A stretch of DNA of 64,000 bases from Hyphomicrobiales bacterium (GTDB lineage: Bacteria; Pseudomonadota; Alphaproteobacteria; Rhizobiales; Rhizobiaceae), in the NCBI GenBank assembly GCA_003577315.1, contig QEVK01000018.1, positions 1 to 64,000 on the forward strand. The letters are read 5' to 3'. Shown here piece after piece: positions 1-9,370 of this stretch; position 1 is the first letter of the stretch, and every line of letters begins with the position of its first letter. The notes beneath the pieces were generated by a model. The model worked only from the letters and a program-made list of their open reading frames with translations, was not told the origin of the DNA and did no database searches. Both the position numbers and the translations under genes were made by a program.

Positions 1-2311
1 CCTGCGGCTCGCTGCGCTGCGTCGGCACCACCGCCACGGTCTGCGGCGTCTCCACCGTCGGCCCCTCGTCCGCCTCGGCGGCAAGCGCGTCGGAAGCGGG
101 CGCGGCTTCGCCGGCCGGCGCAAGCACGGCCGTCTCGGCGGCACCGGCCGGCTGCCGGATCACGCCCGGCTGCGCCGTCGCGGCGGCGGGCTGCCCGGCG
201 GCCACGGGCGCGGGGTCCTCGCGCGGGACCATGGTGCCGTCGGGCCGCACCACCATGGTGCGCACGCGGCGCGGGGCGACCACGGCCGTCTCCTCGGCCT
301 CGACGGGCGAGGCGGCTTGCGGCTGCTGCTCGATACGGTCCTCGGACTTCGGCTGGGCGACGGCGGCCGGCGTCCCGTCGTCGATGCCGGGCGCGAGCGC
401 GGCCGGCTCCTGCGGCGTGACCGTGCGGGCCGCGACGTCAACGGGTTCCTCGGCGGTCGTTATCAGGCTCTCCTGCTCGGGCGCGGCGTCGGACGGGCCG
501 CCCGACACGCGCTGGTAGACCTCGTTGTCCTGGTTGGGCACGGTGGTGCCGCCGGGGTTTTCCGGGCGCACCTTCATCGGCTCGGGATCGGCGCGCACAA
601 GGGCCGGCGTGTCGGAGCCGCCGCCGAACATCGACATGCCGAAGATGCCGGCGGCGCCGAGGACGACGAGGCCGCCCACCACCGCGGCGGCGAGCAGGCC
701 GCGCCGGCGCGGCGCCGGCCGCGGCTGCTCGTCCTCGTAGGCGGACATGGCGATGGCCTGCTCGAGGTCGGTCTCGTGGTCGAAACCGGCGTCCGGGAAG
801 GCCTGAGCGGCCTGCCACCGGGTATCGTCGAGCACATAGCCGGCTTCCGCCTGCGGCGCGGGCGTGGCCGCGCTCGCCGCGACGGCGGCCGGCTTGGGCT
901 CGTCTGACGCGACGTCGCCGAACACGTCGGCGAAGTCGGCTTCGAGGTCGTCGTAGAGGCCCGAAGCCGGCGCGGCCGGCGCGCCGTAATCGACCTCGGG
1001 GATGTCGAGATCGTCGGCCACCGGCTGCACGGTCTCCGCCACCTCGACGGTCTCGATGTCCGGCAGCTCGGCGGCGGCGGCCTTGCGCGCGCCGGCCTCG
1101 CCGTCGAGATCGAGCGCGAAGTCGTCGCCGAACAGGTCGTGCAGGTCGTCTTCGGCCACGGCGTCGACCGGCGCGGCGGCCTGCGCGGGCGCCGGCGTGT
1201 AAGCCGGAGCCGGGGCCGGGGCCGGCGTGGCGATCGGCGTGAATGCCGGCCGCGCGTCGGCGGCGGGCGCGGCGGGAGCCGCCTCGGGTCGATAGGCGGC
1301 GGGCGCCATGGCGAAGGCCGGGGCGGCGGCCGCGGGCTGCGCGGGGGCGAAATTGGCGCGGCCGAACGCGGTTCCGGCCGGACGCTGCGGCTGCGCGGCG
1401 ACGCCCGGCGCGGGCGCGGGATCGTCGGCGAGAAGCAGGTTCAGCTCCTCCTCGAGGCTGAGCGGGCGATCGGCGGAGCCGGCGGCCGCCTCCTCCGGTT
1501 CCTCCGGCTCGGGGAACGGCTCGGCCTCGAACGATGCCGGCGGCGGTGGCGTCACCGCCTGAGGGGCGGGACGGGGTTCGACGGGCGGCGCGCTCGCGGC
1601 AAGCTCCCTTTCCAGGAAATCGAGGTCGAACTCGGCCTCGGCCGCCCAGTCGTCCCCGGCCGGGTCGGCGGCCGTGGCGTCATGGACGGAAGCGGCCTCG
1701 TAGGCGGCGGGCGCTTCATAGGTGGGCTCGACATGGGCGGGTTCGGCATAGGCGGGCTCAGCCTCGTAGGCCGGCGCATCCCCGGTCTCATGGACCGGCG
1801 CGTCGTAGACGGGCTCGGGCTCGGCGGCGAAGGATGCCTGTTCGGAGAAAAGCTCGCGCTCCAGCGCGTCGTCGAGGCTTTCCTGCGCCTCGTCGCGCAT
1901 GTCGGCCGGCGCGTAAGCCGGCCCGGGCACGGAAGCGGCGGCGACGGGCTCCTCGATCTTCGCCTCCTCGGCGAAGAAGTCGTCGAAATCGATGTCGAGG
2001 GCGGCGCGGTCCGGCGGCGCGGCCTGTTCGGCGGCGGGCTCCCCGGCCTGCTCCTCCCGGCGCCAGTCGGCGACGGCGGCGGGTTCGTCGAACTCGGAAA
2101 AGTCGAAATCGGCGGCCAGCTCGCGCTCCAGGTCGATCTCGAAATCGTCGTCGGCCGGCGCTGCGGCGGCCTCGGCGGGCGCCGGCGCGGCCTTCACGGC
2201 CGGCCCCTGCACCCGAGGATCATGGCCCATGATGCGCGTCAGTTCCGCGAACGGATCGTTCTCGGAAAATTCCACGTAGTCATCGCGCCTGATGTGGTTG
2301 GTGTCTGCCAT
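1..2311 (-). CDS. SPOR-type membrane-anchored protein, C-terminus outside window
   Basis: Partial gene: 770 codons are open from an ATG at 2311 to the window edge with no stop. The first ~535 residues are very rich in Ala, Pro, Glu and Asp and carry no recognisable fold, apart from a conserved-looking start (MADTNHIRRDDYVEFSEND). A single membrane segment (GLLAAAVVGGLVVLGAAGIF) follows at about residues 538-558, after the basic stretch PAPRRR, which predicts a large cytoplasmic N-terminus and a periplasmic C-terminus. Another Pro/Ala/Glu linker runs to the edge. In rhizobia the gene downstream of argS encodes a SPOR-domain protein that binds denuded septal peptidoglycan. The SPOR domain would lie outside this window, so the name rests on topology and gene order. 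It is transcribed after argS with a 104-base gap. Confidence 0.7.
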   Translation of the reverse strand, partial: MADTNHIRRDDYVEFSENDPFAELTRIMGHDPRVQGPAVKAAPAPAEAAAAPADDDFEIDLERELAADFDFSEFDEPAAVADWRREEQAGEPAAEQAAPPDRAALDIDFDDFFAEEAKIEEPVAAASVPGPAYAPADMRDEAQESLDDALERELFSEQASFAAEPEPVYDAPVHETGDAPAYEAEPAYAEPAHVEPTYEAPAAYEAASVHDATAADPAGDDWAAEAEFDLDFLERELAASAPPVEPRPAPQAVTPPPPASFEAEPFPEPEEPEEAAAGSADRPLSLEEELNLLLADDPAPAPGVAAQPQRPAGTAFGRANFAPAQPAAAAPAFAMAPAAYRPEAAPAAPAADARPAFTPIATPAPAPAPAYTPAPAQAAAPVDAVAEDDLHDLFGDDFALDLDGEAGARKAAAAELPDIETVEVAETVQPVADDLDIPEVDYGAPAAPASGLYDDLEADFADVFGDVASDEPKPAAVAASAATPAPQAEAGYVLDDTRWQAAQAFPDAGFDHETDLEQAIAMSAYEDEQPRPAPRRRGLLAAAVVGGLVVLGAAGIFGMSMFGGGSDTPALVRADPEPMKVRPENPGGTTVPNQDNEVYQRVSGGPSDAAPEQESLITTAEEPVDVAARTVTPQEPAALAPGIDDGTPAAVAQPKSEDRIEQQPQAASPVEAEETAVVAPRRVRTMVVRPDGTMVPREDPAPVAAGQPAAATAQPGVIRQPAGAAETAVLAPAGEAAPASDALAAEADEGPTVETPQTVAVVPTQRSEPQ

Positions 2312-2415
2312 GCTTTTTCCCACACTCATACTCGGTCGGACGCCGGCGACGTCGCTCGGGGTTGGCCCATACCAAGGCATTGTGGGTAAAAGGTGACGGG
2401 AAACCCCGGCGATTC

Positions 2416-4170
2416 CTAGCGCATCTCCTCGGGTGCGTCGGCCCCGACCAGCGCCAGGCCGGATGTCAGCACATCCGCCACGGCCCGCACCAGACCCAGC
2501 CTGGCATGGGTCAATTGTGGTTCGTTAACCTTAACAAACCGTAAGTCGGGATTGTCGGTGCCGCGGTTCCAGTGCGCGTGGAACGCCTGCGCGAGGTCGT
2601 AGAGGTAGAAGGCGAGCCGGTGCGGCTCCAGCGACTGCGCCGCCGCCTCGATCAGGCGCGGATATTCGGCGAGCTTGCGGATGAGCCCGATCTCCCCCTC
2701 GTCCACCAGCAGATGCGCGACCGCCTTCATCTCCTCGCGGCCGGGCAGGCCGCCGAGCTGCTCGGCCGCCTGCCTGAACACCGAATGGCAGCGCGCCGAG
2801 GCGTACTGCACGTAGAAGACGGGGTTGTCCTTCGACTGCTCGGTGACCTTCGCGAAGTCGAAATCCAGCGGCTCGGTGTTCTTGCGGTAGAGCATCATGA
2901 AGCGGATCGGATCGCGGCCGACCTCGTCGACCACGTCGCGCAGGGTGACGAACTCCCCTGCCCGCTTCGACATGCGCACCGGCTCGCCGTCGCGGTAGAG
3001 CTTGACGAGGTTGCACAGGAGCACCGTCAGCTTCAGCCTGTTGTCCGAGACGGCGTTGGCCAGCGCCTCCAGCCGCTTGACGTAGCCCCCATGGTCGGCG
3101 CCGAGCACGAAGATCAGCTCCTCGAAGCCGCGCGCGTGCTTGTCCTTCATGTAGGCGACGTCGCCGGCGAAATAGGTGTAGGAGCCGTCGGACTTGACGA
3201 GCGGCCGGTCCTGGTCGTCGCCGACCACGGTCGAGCGGAACAGCGTCTGCTCGCGGTCCTCCCAGTCCTCGTTCTTCTCGCCCTTGGGCGGCGGCAGCTT
3301 GCCCTTGTAGACGTGGCCCTTGATCGTGAGGTCGGCGATGGCGCCGCGGATCGCCGCAGCGTTGTCGGCGTGCAGCGTGCGCTCGGAGAAGAACACCTCG
3401 TGATGCACGTTGAGCGCGGCCAGATCCTCGCGGATCATCGCCATCATGGCGTCGATGGTGCGGTCCTTGACGATGGCCAGCGCCTCGTCCTGCGGCATCC
3501 GGTCGAGCTTGCGGCCGAACTCCCCGGCCAGCGCCTTGCCGACCGGAACCAGATAATCGCCGGGATAGAGGCCGGGCGGAATCTCGCCGATCTCCTCGCC
3601 CAGCGCCTCGCGATAGCGCAGCATGACGGAGCGGGCGAGAACGTCGATCTGCGCGCCGGCGTCGTTGATGTAGTATTCCTTGGTCACGTCGTAGCCGGCG
3701 AAGGCCATGATGTTGGCGAGCGCATCGCCCACCACCGCGCCGCGGCAATGGCCGACATGCATCGGCCCGGTCGGGTTGGCCGAGACGTACTCGACATTGA
3801 CCTTGCGGCCCGCGCCGACATCCGAGCGGCCGTAGTCCGCGGCCGCGTCGAGGATGCCGGCAAGCCGCGCCTGCCAGAAGCCGTCGGCGAGCCGCAGGTT
3901 GACGAAGCCCGGCCCCGCGACCTCGACCGCCGCCACGTCCGGGTCGGCGCGCAGCGCGGCGGCTATTCTTTCGGCCAGCACGCGCGGGTTCAGGCCCACC
4001 GGCTTGGCCAGCACCATCGCGGCATTGGTGGCGAGGTCGCCGTGGCTGGGGTCGCGCGGCGGCTCGACCGCGAGCCGCGAGAAGTCGAGCGCGCCGCCCG
4101 ATTGCGATTCCAGGCCAAGCGCTTCGATGGCCTGCCTGATGCGCGACGCGAACTGCGCAAAGATGTTCAT
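2416..4170 (-). CDS. argS: Arginyl-tRNA synthetase
   Basis: Class I aminoacyl-tRNA synthetase that charges tRNA-Arg in the cytoplasm; 584 residues, the usual length. The ATG at 4170 ([19 protein letters not shown]) is preferred over in-frame codons up to 4227, because the Arg-tRNA synthetase N-terminal domain begins there. The HIGH signature is in [14 protein letters not shown] near residue 135, the KMSKS-equivalent in [10 protein letters not shown] near residue 397, and an all-helical DALR anticodon-binding domain fills the last ~130 residues. It lies 75 bases downstream of dgt and upstream of the SPOR-type gene, a common rhizobial order. Confidence 0.96.
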   Translation of the reverse strand: MNIFAQFASRIRQAIEALGLESQSGGALDFSRLAVEPPRDPSHGDLATNAAMVLAKPVGLNPRVLAERIAAALRADPDVAAVEVAGPGFVNLRLADGFWQARLAGILDAAADYGRSDVGAGRKVNVEYVSANPTGPMHVGHCRGAVVGDALANIMAFAGYDVTKEYYINDAGAQIDVLARSVMLRYREALGEEIGEIPPGLYPGDYLVPVGKALAGEFGRKLDRMPQDEALAIVKDRTIDAMMAMIREDLAALNVHHEVFFSERTLHADNAAAIRGAIADLTIKGHVYKGKLPPPKGEKNEDWEDREQTLFRSTVVGDDQDRPLVKSDGSYTYFAGDVAYMKDKHARGFEELIFVLGADHGGYVKRLEALANAVSDNRLKLTVLLCNLVKLYRDGEPVRMSKRAGEFVTLRDVVDEVGRDPIRFMMLYRKNTEPLDFDFAKVTEQSKDNPVFYVQYASARCHSVFRQAAEQLGGLPGREEMKAVAHLLVDEGEIGLIRKLAEYPRLIEAAAQSLEPHRLAFYLYDLAQAFHAHWNRGTDNPDLRFVKVNEPQLTHARLGLVRAVADVLTSGLALVGADAPEEMR

Positions 4171-4245
4171 GGTTTGAATCTCGGAAGTCCGTTGAGGCAT
4201 ACGCGGGGTCCCACGCTTGGGACGCACTCACAAATCGCGCTTCGC

Positions 4246-5460
4246 CTAACCCAATTCCGGAGTCCGGTCAAACAGCCGCCGGTGCTCCTTGATGGCGTAG
4301 GTGTCGGTCATGCCGGCGATGAAGTCGGCGACGTAGCGCGCCCGGGCCGCCTCGTCGGCGCGCTCGACCTCGGCGCCGTGCCCCTCGGGCATGTCGCCGG
4401 GAACGGCGAAATAGCGGGTGAAGAGGTCGTGGACGATGCTGTCGGCCTTCTCGCGCACGGCCATCACCTTCGGGTGGCGATAGAGATTGGCGTAGAGGAA
4501 GCGCTTCAGCTCGCTCTCCCGCGCCGCCATCTCCGCCGAGAAGGCGACGACCGGGCCGCCGGCATTGTGGATGTCGGCCACGCTGCGGGGCGCCAGCGCC
4601 TCGACATTGGCCCGCGCCGTGGCGATGGCGTCCTCGACCATGGCGGTGATCTGCCGGCGCATCAGCTCGTGGCCGGTGCGCACGGCGTCGAGGCCGGGAT
4701 AGCGGGCGCGCACCGTGGCGAGGATGCCGGCCGGCAGCGACACCGTCTCCAGCATGTCGAGCGACAGCAGGCCCGCGCGCAGGCCGTCGTCGATGTCGTG
4801 GGCGTCGTAGGCGATGTCGTCGGCGATGGCCGCCGCCTGCGCCTCGACCGAGGCGAAGCGGTCGAGCTCGAGGTCGAAGCGGGCGTTGAAGGCGAGGATC
4901 GTTCCCGGCACCTCGCCGTGCAGCGCCCGCCCTTCACCGTCCGTCAGCGGCCCGTTGTGCTTGACCAGACCCTCCAGCGTCTCCCAGCTCAGGTTCAGCC
5001 CGTCGAACTCGGCGTAGCGGCGCTCCAGCCGGGTGACGACGCGCAGCGACTGGGCGTTGTGGTCGAAGCCGCCCCACGGCCGCATCAGCGCGTCGAGGAC
5101 CTCCTCGCCGGTATGGCCGAACGGCGTGTGGCCGAAATCGTGGACGAGCGCGATCGCCTCGGCGAGATCCTCGTCGGCGCGCAGGGCCCGCGCGATGGCG
5201 CGGGCGATCTGCGCCACCTCGATCGTGTGCGTCAGCCGCGTGCGGTAGTGGTCGCCCTCGTGCGCAATGAAGACCTGCGTCTTGTGCTTCAGCCGGCGGA
5301 AGGCGGTCGAGTGGATGATGCGGTCGCGGTCGCGCTGGAAGGGCGTGCGCGTCGGGCTCTCCGGCTCGGGGCACAGGCGCCCGCGCGACAGCGCCGGGTC
5401 GCACGCATAGGGCGCGCGCGGCCGGTAGCCGAAGCCGATGCCCTCGAAGGATGCCGCCAA
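4246..5460 (-). CDS. dgt: dGTP triphosphohydrolase-like HD-domain protein
   Basis: Cleaves dNTPs to the deoxynucleoside and triphosphate, as known for the dGTPase family, probably controlling nucleotide pools. The metal-binding HD domain shows the first His in [15 protein letters not shown] and the HD pair in [15 protein letters not shown], about residues 78 and 105. The conserved N-terminal block is [14 protein letters not shown] followed by [21 protein letters not shown] chose the TTG at 5460: it follows AAGGGG by a normal spacing and gives 404 residues, near the family length. The frame is open to an ATG at 5529, but that start would leave only 35 bases to the divergent erpA and adds a low-complexity leader. 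Confidence 0.9.
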   Translation of the reverse strand: MAASFEGIGFGYRPRAPYACDPALSRGRLCPEPESPTRTPFQRDRDRIIHSTAFRRLKHKTQVFIAHEGDHYRTRLTHTIEVAQIARAIARALRADEDLAEAIALVHDFGHTPFGHTGEEVLDALMRPWGGFDHNAQSLRVVTRLERRYAEFDGLNLSWETLEGLVKHNGPLTDGEGRALHGEVPGTILAFNARFDLELDRFASVEAQAAAIADDIAYDAHDIDDGLRAGLLSLDMLETVSLPAGILATVRARYPGLDAVRTGHELMRRQITAMVEDAIATARANVEALAPRSVADIHNAGGPVVAFSAEMAARESELKRFLYANLYRHPKVMAVREKADSIVHDLFTRYFAVPGDMPEGHGAEVERADEAARARYVADFIAGMTDTYAIKEHRRLFDRTPELG

Positions 5461-5564
5461 TCCGAGCCCCTTGTGACGCCCCGGCTGCCGCGCGCCGGCG
5501 GCGTGTTGACTTGCCCCCTGCCGCTTCATACCTATTGCACGGATGCGAACGCAAGGTGAGCGCG

Positions 5565-5915
5565 ATGGGCGTCGATGCGAAGACGGACATGAAGGGCGTC
5601 GAGGTGAGCGAGGCGGCGGCGAGGAAGATCGCCGCGCTGCTGGCCGGCGAGCCGGACAAGATCGGCCTGCGCGTCGCGGTCGAGGGCGGCGGCTGCTCGG
5701 GCTTCTCCTACACCATCGACCTGACCGACACGAGGAACGACGACGACACCGTCATCGAGCGCGACGGCGCGCGGGTGCTGATCGACGACCTGTCGCTCGT
5801 CTATATGGGCGGCTCGGTGATCGACTTCGTCGACGACCTGATGGGCCAGTCCTTCCAGATCAGGAATCCCAACGCCGTCGCCTCCTGCGGCTGCGGCACC
5901 TCTTTCTCGATCTGA
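5565..5915 (+). CDS. erpA: A-type iron-sulfur carrier (iron-sulfur insertion protein)
   Basis: A 116-residue HesB/IscA-family protein that passes Fe-S clusters to apo-enzymes. The three ligand cysteines of the family are present: one in GGGCSGFSY near residue 43 and two in ASCGCGTSF near the C-terminus. The ATG at 5565 is preceded by AAGGTGAG at 5553-5560. The gene is divergent from dgt, as in many rhizobia, and is closed by a strong hairpin terminator. ErpA and IscA are hard to tell apart by eye; the short isolated gene with no isc or suf neighbours favours ErpA. Confidence 0.9.
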   Translation: MGVDAKTDMKGVEVSEAAARKIAALLAGEPDKIGLRVAVEGGGCSGFSYTIDLTDTRNDDDTVIERDGARVLIDDLSLVYMGGSVIDFVDDLMGQSFQIRNPNAVASCGCGTSFSI

Positions 5916-5937
5916 GCGCGGCAAGCGCGCACGATCG

Positions 5938-5964
5938 AAAAGGCCGGCCTCGCGCCGGCCTTTT
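5938..5964. terminator. Bidirectional hairpin terminator between erpA and the permease gene
   Basis: A perfect 10-bp stem AAAAGGCCGG / CCGGCCTTTT with a 7-base loop lies between two converging genes. A-rich and T-rich flanks mean it can act on both strands. Confidence 0.85.
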
Positions 5965-5976
5965 CGCTTTTCACGG

Positions 5977-7464
5977 TCAGGCCTCGGCCGACAGCGCCGC
6001 CTCGCGCAGCCCGTGCTCGTCGCCGGTGGCGCCGTTGAAGACGAGGTTGAGCGCCACCGCGGCGATCGAGGCCAGCAGGATGCCCGAATCGACCAGCGGC
6101 CCGATGGCCTTGGGCAGCCAGATGTGGAACTCGGGCGCCACGACCGGGATCATGCCGAAGCCGAGCGAGATCGCCACGACGAACAGGTTGTTGCGGTTGC
6201 CCTTGAAATCGACCGCCGACAGGATGCGGATGCCGGTGGCCGCCACCATGCCGAACATGACGATGCCGGCGCCGCCGAGCACCACGGTCGGCAGCGCCTC
6301 GACCAGCGCGCCCATCTTGGGGATCAGCCCCAGCGCCACCATGATGACGCCGCCGGCGACGCAGACGAAGCGGCTGCGCACGCCGGTGACGCCCACCAGC
6401 CCGACATTCTGCGAGAAGCTGGTGTAGGGGAAGGTGTTGAAGATGCCGCCGAGCACGGTGCCGAGGCCGTCCATGCGCAGGCCCGCCGACAGCATGGGCT
6501 GTGTCACCTTCCTGCCCGTCATCTCGCCCAGCGCCAGGAACATGCCCGTCGACTCGATCATCACCACGATCATCACCAGCACCATGGTGACGATCAGGAT
6601 CGGGTCGAAGATCGGCATGCCGAAATGGAACGGCATGATCGGCGCGAACCAGGCCGCGTTGGCCACCTTCTCGAAATGCATCAGGCCGAGGCCGGCCGCG
6701 ACGACGCCGCCGAAGACGATGCCGACCAGCACCGCGATGTTGGACAGAAAGCCCCTGGCGTAGCGCGCCACGCCGATCACGACGGCCAGCACCGCCAGCG
6801 ACAGGAGGATGTTGGAGAGCGGCGCATAGGCGGGGTTCGGCACGCTCGGCGAGAGCGCGAGGCCCTGCGGCACCGCCGGCAGCGCGGAGCCGGCCGCGCC
6901 CGCCGCCTCCCTGACCGAGGCCAGCCATGCGGCGTGGTCGGGATTGACGAGCTTGGGCGCGGTCGGCCCGACCGGCAGGCCGAAGATCCAGTTGATGCCG
7001 ATCTTCATCAGCGTCACGCCGATGACGAGGATGATCGTGCCTGTCACCACCGGCGGGAACAGGCGCAGCATGCGGCTGACGAAGGGCGCGATGACGATCG
7101 TGATGACGCCGGCGCCGATGATGGCGCCGAAGATCATGCGCGCGCCCTCGTGTCCGGGGTTGGCGACGGCCATCGACACCATTGGCCCGACCGCGGCGAA
7201 GGTGACGCCCATCATCACCGGCAGCTTGATGCCGAACCATTGCGTGGCGCCCATCGATTGCAGGATCGAGACGATGCCGCACACGAACAGGTCGGCCGAG
7301 ATCAGGAACGCGACGTCGGCCGGCTCCAGTTGCAGGGCCCGCCCGACGATCAGCGGGACAGCGATGGCGCCGGCATACATGACGAGCACGTGTTGCAGGC
7401 CGAGCGTGAACAGACGCGGCGCGGGCAGCACCTCGTCGACGGGATGCGTCGATGTGGTTGACAT
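5977..7464 (-). CDS. NCS2-family nucleobase:cation symporter (xanthine/uric acid/uracil permease)
   Basis: A 495-residue inner membrane protein with about 14 hydrophobic segments. The NCS2 hallmark LGLQHVLVMYAG is in the first helix and the family motif region GVTGVRSRFVCVAGG in the middle. Members import xanthine, uric acid or uracil with a proton or sodium. The Q-H pair in helix 1 and the overall length point to the bacterial purine/uracil branch, but the exact substrate cannot be read from the sequence. The gene stands alone, convergent with erpA. The adenine deaminase at 47.8 kb is the only other purine-salvage gene in the window. Confidence 0.88.
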   Translation of the reverse strand: MSTTSTHPVDEVLPAPRLFTLGLQHVLVMYAGAIAVPLIVGRALQLEPADVAFLISADLFVCGIVSILQSMGATQWFGIKLPVMMGVTFAAVGPMVSMAVANPGHEGARMIFGAIIGAGVITIVIAPFVSRMLRLFPPVVTGTIILVIGVTLMKIGINWIFGLPVGPTAPKLVNPDHAAWLASVREAAGAAGSALPAVPQGLALSPSVPNPAYAPLSNILLSLAVLAVVIGVARYARGFLSNIAVLVGIVFGGVVAAGLGLMHFEKVANAAWFAPIMPFHFGMPIFDPILIVTMVLVMIVVMIESTGMFLALGEMTGRKVTQPMLSAGLRMDGLGTVLGGIFNTFPYTSFSQNVGLVGVTGVRSRFVCVAGGVIMVALGLIPKMGALVEALPTVVLGGAGIVMFGMVAATGIRILSAVDFKGNRNNLFVVAISLGFGMIPVVAPEFHIWLPKAIGPLVDSGILLASIAAVALNLVFNGATGDEHGLREAALSAEA

Positions 7465-7587
7465 TTTCCTCTCCTCCCCGCGAAACAGCCCCCCGGGCGG
7501 GTTCCCTCGGCTGCCGCGATGGTGCAGGATCGACTCGATGCCGCCGGCAGACCATCAAGAACTGTTTGAAATAGTGTCGAGCATTTC

Positions 7588-8373
7588 ATGAAAATCGCGA
7601 CCTGGAACATCAACGGCGTGCGCGCGCGTATCGACAACCTGCTGCATTGGCTCAAGGAAAGCCGGCCCGACATCGTGTGCCTCCAGGAGATCAAGACCCA
7701 GGACGACGGCTTTCCCCGCCTCGAGATCGAGGCGCTCGGCTATCACGTCGAGACCCACGGCCAGAAGGGCTTCAACGGCGTCGCCATCCTGTCGAAAACG
7801 CGCTTCGACGAGGTCAACCGCGGCCTGCCCGGCGACGGGACGGACGAGCAGGCGCGCTTCATCGAGGGCGTGTTCTCGACGCGAAAGGGCGCGCTGCGCG
7901 TGGTCTCGCTCTACCTGCCCAACGGAAACCCGGTCGGCGACGAGCGCAAGTTCGGCTACAAGCTCGGCTGGATGGAGCGGCTGGAGCGGTGGGCGCGGGC
8001 GCGGCTGGCGCTGGAGGAGCCGCTGGTGCTGGCCGGCGACTACAACGTCATCCCGCAGCCGGTCGACGCGAAGAACCCGGCCGAATGGGTCGACGACGCG
8101 CTCTACCGGCCCGAGAGCCGCGCAGCGCTTCGCCGCATCGAGTATCTCGGCTTCACCGACGCGATCCGCGCCGTCGGCGACGGCCAGGCCTTCACCTTCT
8201 GGGACTATCAGGCCGGGGCCTGGCAGAAGAACAACGGCATCCGCATCGACCACCTGATGCTGTCGCCCGAGGCGGCGAACGTGCTGGCCTCGGCGTCGGT
8301 GGAGAAGCACGTGCGGGCATGGGAGAAACCGTCGGACCACGTGCCGGCGGTGGCGGAACTGGCGCTGGACTGA
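7588..8373 (+). CDS. xthA: Exodeoxyribonuclease III
   Basis: AP endonuclease / 3'-5' exonuclease of base-excision repair; 261 residues. The catalytic motifs of the endonuclease/exonuclease/phosphatase fold occur in order: KIATWNINGVRAR at the start, CLQEIKTQ (catalytic Glu) near residue 33, SLYLPNG, AGDYNVIPQPVD (Asp/Asn pair), GIRIDHLMLS and SDHVPAVAEL with the general-base Asp-His. It lies beside exoR and the cold-shock gene, an arrangement I recall from other rhizobial genomes. Confidence 0.95.
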   Translation: MKIATWNINGVRARIDNLLHWLKESRPDIVCLQEIKTQDDGFPRLEIEALGYHVETHGQKGFNGVAILSKTRFDEVNRGLPGDGTDEQARFIEGVFSTRKGALRVVSLYLPNGNPVGDERKFGYKLGWMERLERWARARLALEEPLVLAGDYNVIPQPVDAKNPAEWVDDALYRPESRAALRRIEYLGFTDAIRAVGDGQAFTFWDYQAGAWQKNNGIRIDHLMLSPEAANVLASASVEKHVRAWEKPSDHVPAVAELALD

Positions 8374-8450
8374 AACGCATCCGCATGCCGGCCCCTGTCC
8401 CGGCATCGGCCGGCCGGACCGCGCCATCGGCAAATCTTTTCGGCGGCGCC

Positions 8451-8478
8451 TTGTTTCGGACACCGTGAAGGCCTATGT
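8451..8478 (+). promoter_or_regulatory. Candidate promoter for the cold-shock gene with a ~140-base leader
   Basis: TTGTTT (8451-8456), a 16-base spacer and CTATGT (8473-8478) resemble a sigma-70 promoter. Transcription from here would give a long 5' leader before the start at 8625, a feature of cold-shock mRNAs. The leader ends in an AAAGGA ribosome binding site. Read by eye only. Confidence 0.35.
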
Positions 8479-8624
8479 TGCAGGCATCGATCTTGCTTGT
8501 CGAACTTTGTCTCTGGCGCGAACCGCGCTGTCTGCGATCTTCCTCTCTCAAAATCGATCTGTACCGTTTGCCGCGCCTCGCGCACGGCAAGCAATCTTCC
8601 ATGAGCGATTGAAAGGAAATCGTC

Positions 8625-8834
8625 ATGACTATCGGAACCGTGAAGTTCTTCAATGCGACCAAGGGCTTCGGCTTCATCGAGCAGGGCGAAGGCCAGCCGG
8701 ACGTCTTCGTCCACATCTCGGCCGTCGAGCGCGCCGGCATGCGCAGCCTCGTCGAGGGCCAGAAGCTCACTTTCGACGTGGTGAAGGACAACCGCAACGG
8801 CAAGAGCGCCGCCGAGAACCTTCAGGCCGCGTAA
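8625..8834 (+). CDS. cspA: Cold-shock domain protein (CspA family)
   Basis: A 69-residue single cold-shock domain that binds single-stranded RNA and DNA. The RNP1 motif is in NATKGFGFIEQ and RNP2 in DVFVHISAVE. The start follows AAAGGAAATCGTC. The gene has its own terminator and is preceded by a long non-coding leader. Rhizobia carry several csp paralogues and which one this is cannot be told here. Confidence 0.93.
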   Translation: MTIGTVKFFNATKGFGFIEQGEGQPDVFVHISAVERAGMRSLVEGQKLTFDVVKDNRNGKSAAENLQAA

Positions 8835-8898
8835 CGCGATTGCGCTTCTGATCCTTGACCACGGATGTACTGGCATCGATCGTCGAGGCGCATAGGAG

Positions 8899-8922
8899 AG
8901 GCCGGGTTCGCCCGGCCTTTTT
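8899..8922 (+). terminator. Rho-independent terminator after the cold-shock gene
   Basis: An 8-bp stem AGGCCGGG / CCCGGCCT closed by a TTCG tetraloop is followed by a T run (TTTTTGCTTTTT). It lies 65 bases after the csp stop and 30 bases before the next gene, so read-through could still supply that gene. Confidence 0.85.
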
Positions 8923-8951
8923 GCTTTTTCGAACCGAAGGACACGGACAGC

Positions 8952-9179
8952 ATGAGCGGCAACATCACCGAGCACAACCTGTTCAAGCCGAGGCCCTCCA
9001 AGGCCGAGACCAAGGCCGACATCACGGACCAGGCCGCACGAACGATCATCGGGGACGAAGCGGCGCGCCGCGAGGCCAAGACCGCGAGGCTCCGGCAGGC
9101 ACGGCTGGAGAACGAGGCCAGGCTGTCCGCGGCGAAGGCGCCGGCCAAACCGCGCCGCGCGAAGCCCGCGGCGTCATAG
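8952..9179 (+). CDS. Small basic conserved hypothetical protein
   Basis: 75 residues starting MSGNITEHNLFKPRPSKAET. The protein is highly charged, rich in Lys, Arg, Ala and Glu, with a predicted helix (ARREAKTARLRQARLENEAR) and a Lys/Pro/Ala tail (KAPAKPRRAKPAAS). There is no membrane segment or known motif. The ATG at 8952 is preceded by GAAGG at slightly long spacing. Similar short proteins beside csp genes are familiar from rhizobia, but I know of no assigned function. Base and codon use match the neighbours. Confidence 0.7.
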   Translation: MSGNITEHNLFKPRPSKAETKADITDQAARTIIGDEAARREAKTARLRQARLENEARLSAAKAPAKPRRAKPAAS

Positions 9180-9370
9180 AAGGCATCGCCCCGGCCGGCC
9201 GGGTGAAACCGGGGAAAGCCGAACCCGTTGAGCGGCGCGGCCCGGTCACGGATCTGCACGGCAGCCCGAACGGCGATCCTGACATGAGCCGGCGCGGAAG
9301 CCGGAACGTCCAACGATATTCGGATCGACAAGGCCGGATAGCCGCCGGGCTTTTCCCGCCGCGGCGCGGC

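Noticed and set aside
2572..5559. Long plus-strand open frame (995 codons) opposite argS and dgt
   Set aside because: Shadow of the minus-strand genes: those have full family motifs, while this frame has a repetitive Arg/Val/Asp/Leu composition with no motif. Such frames are common at high GC.
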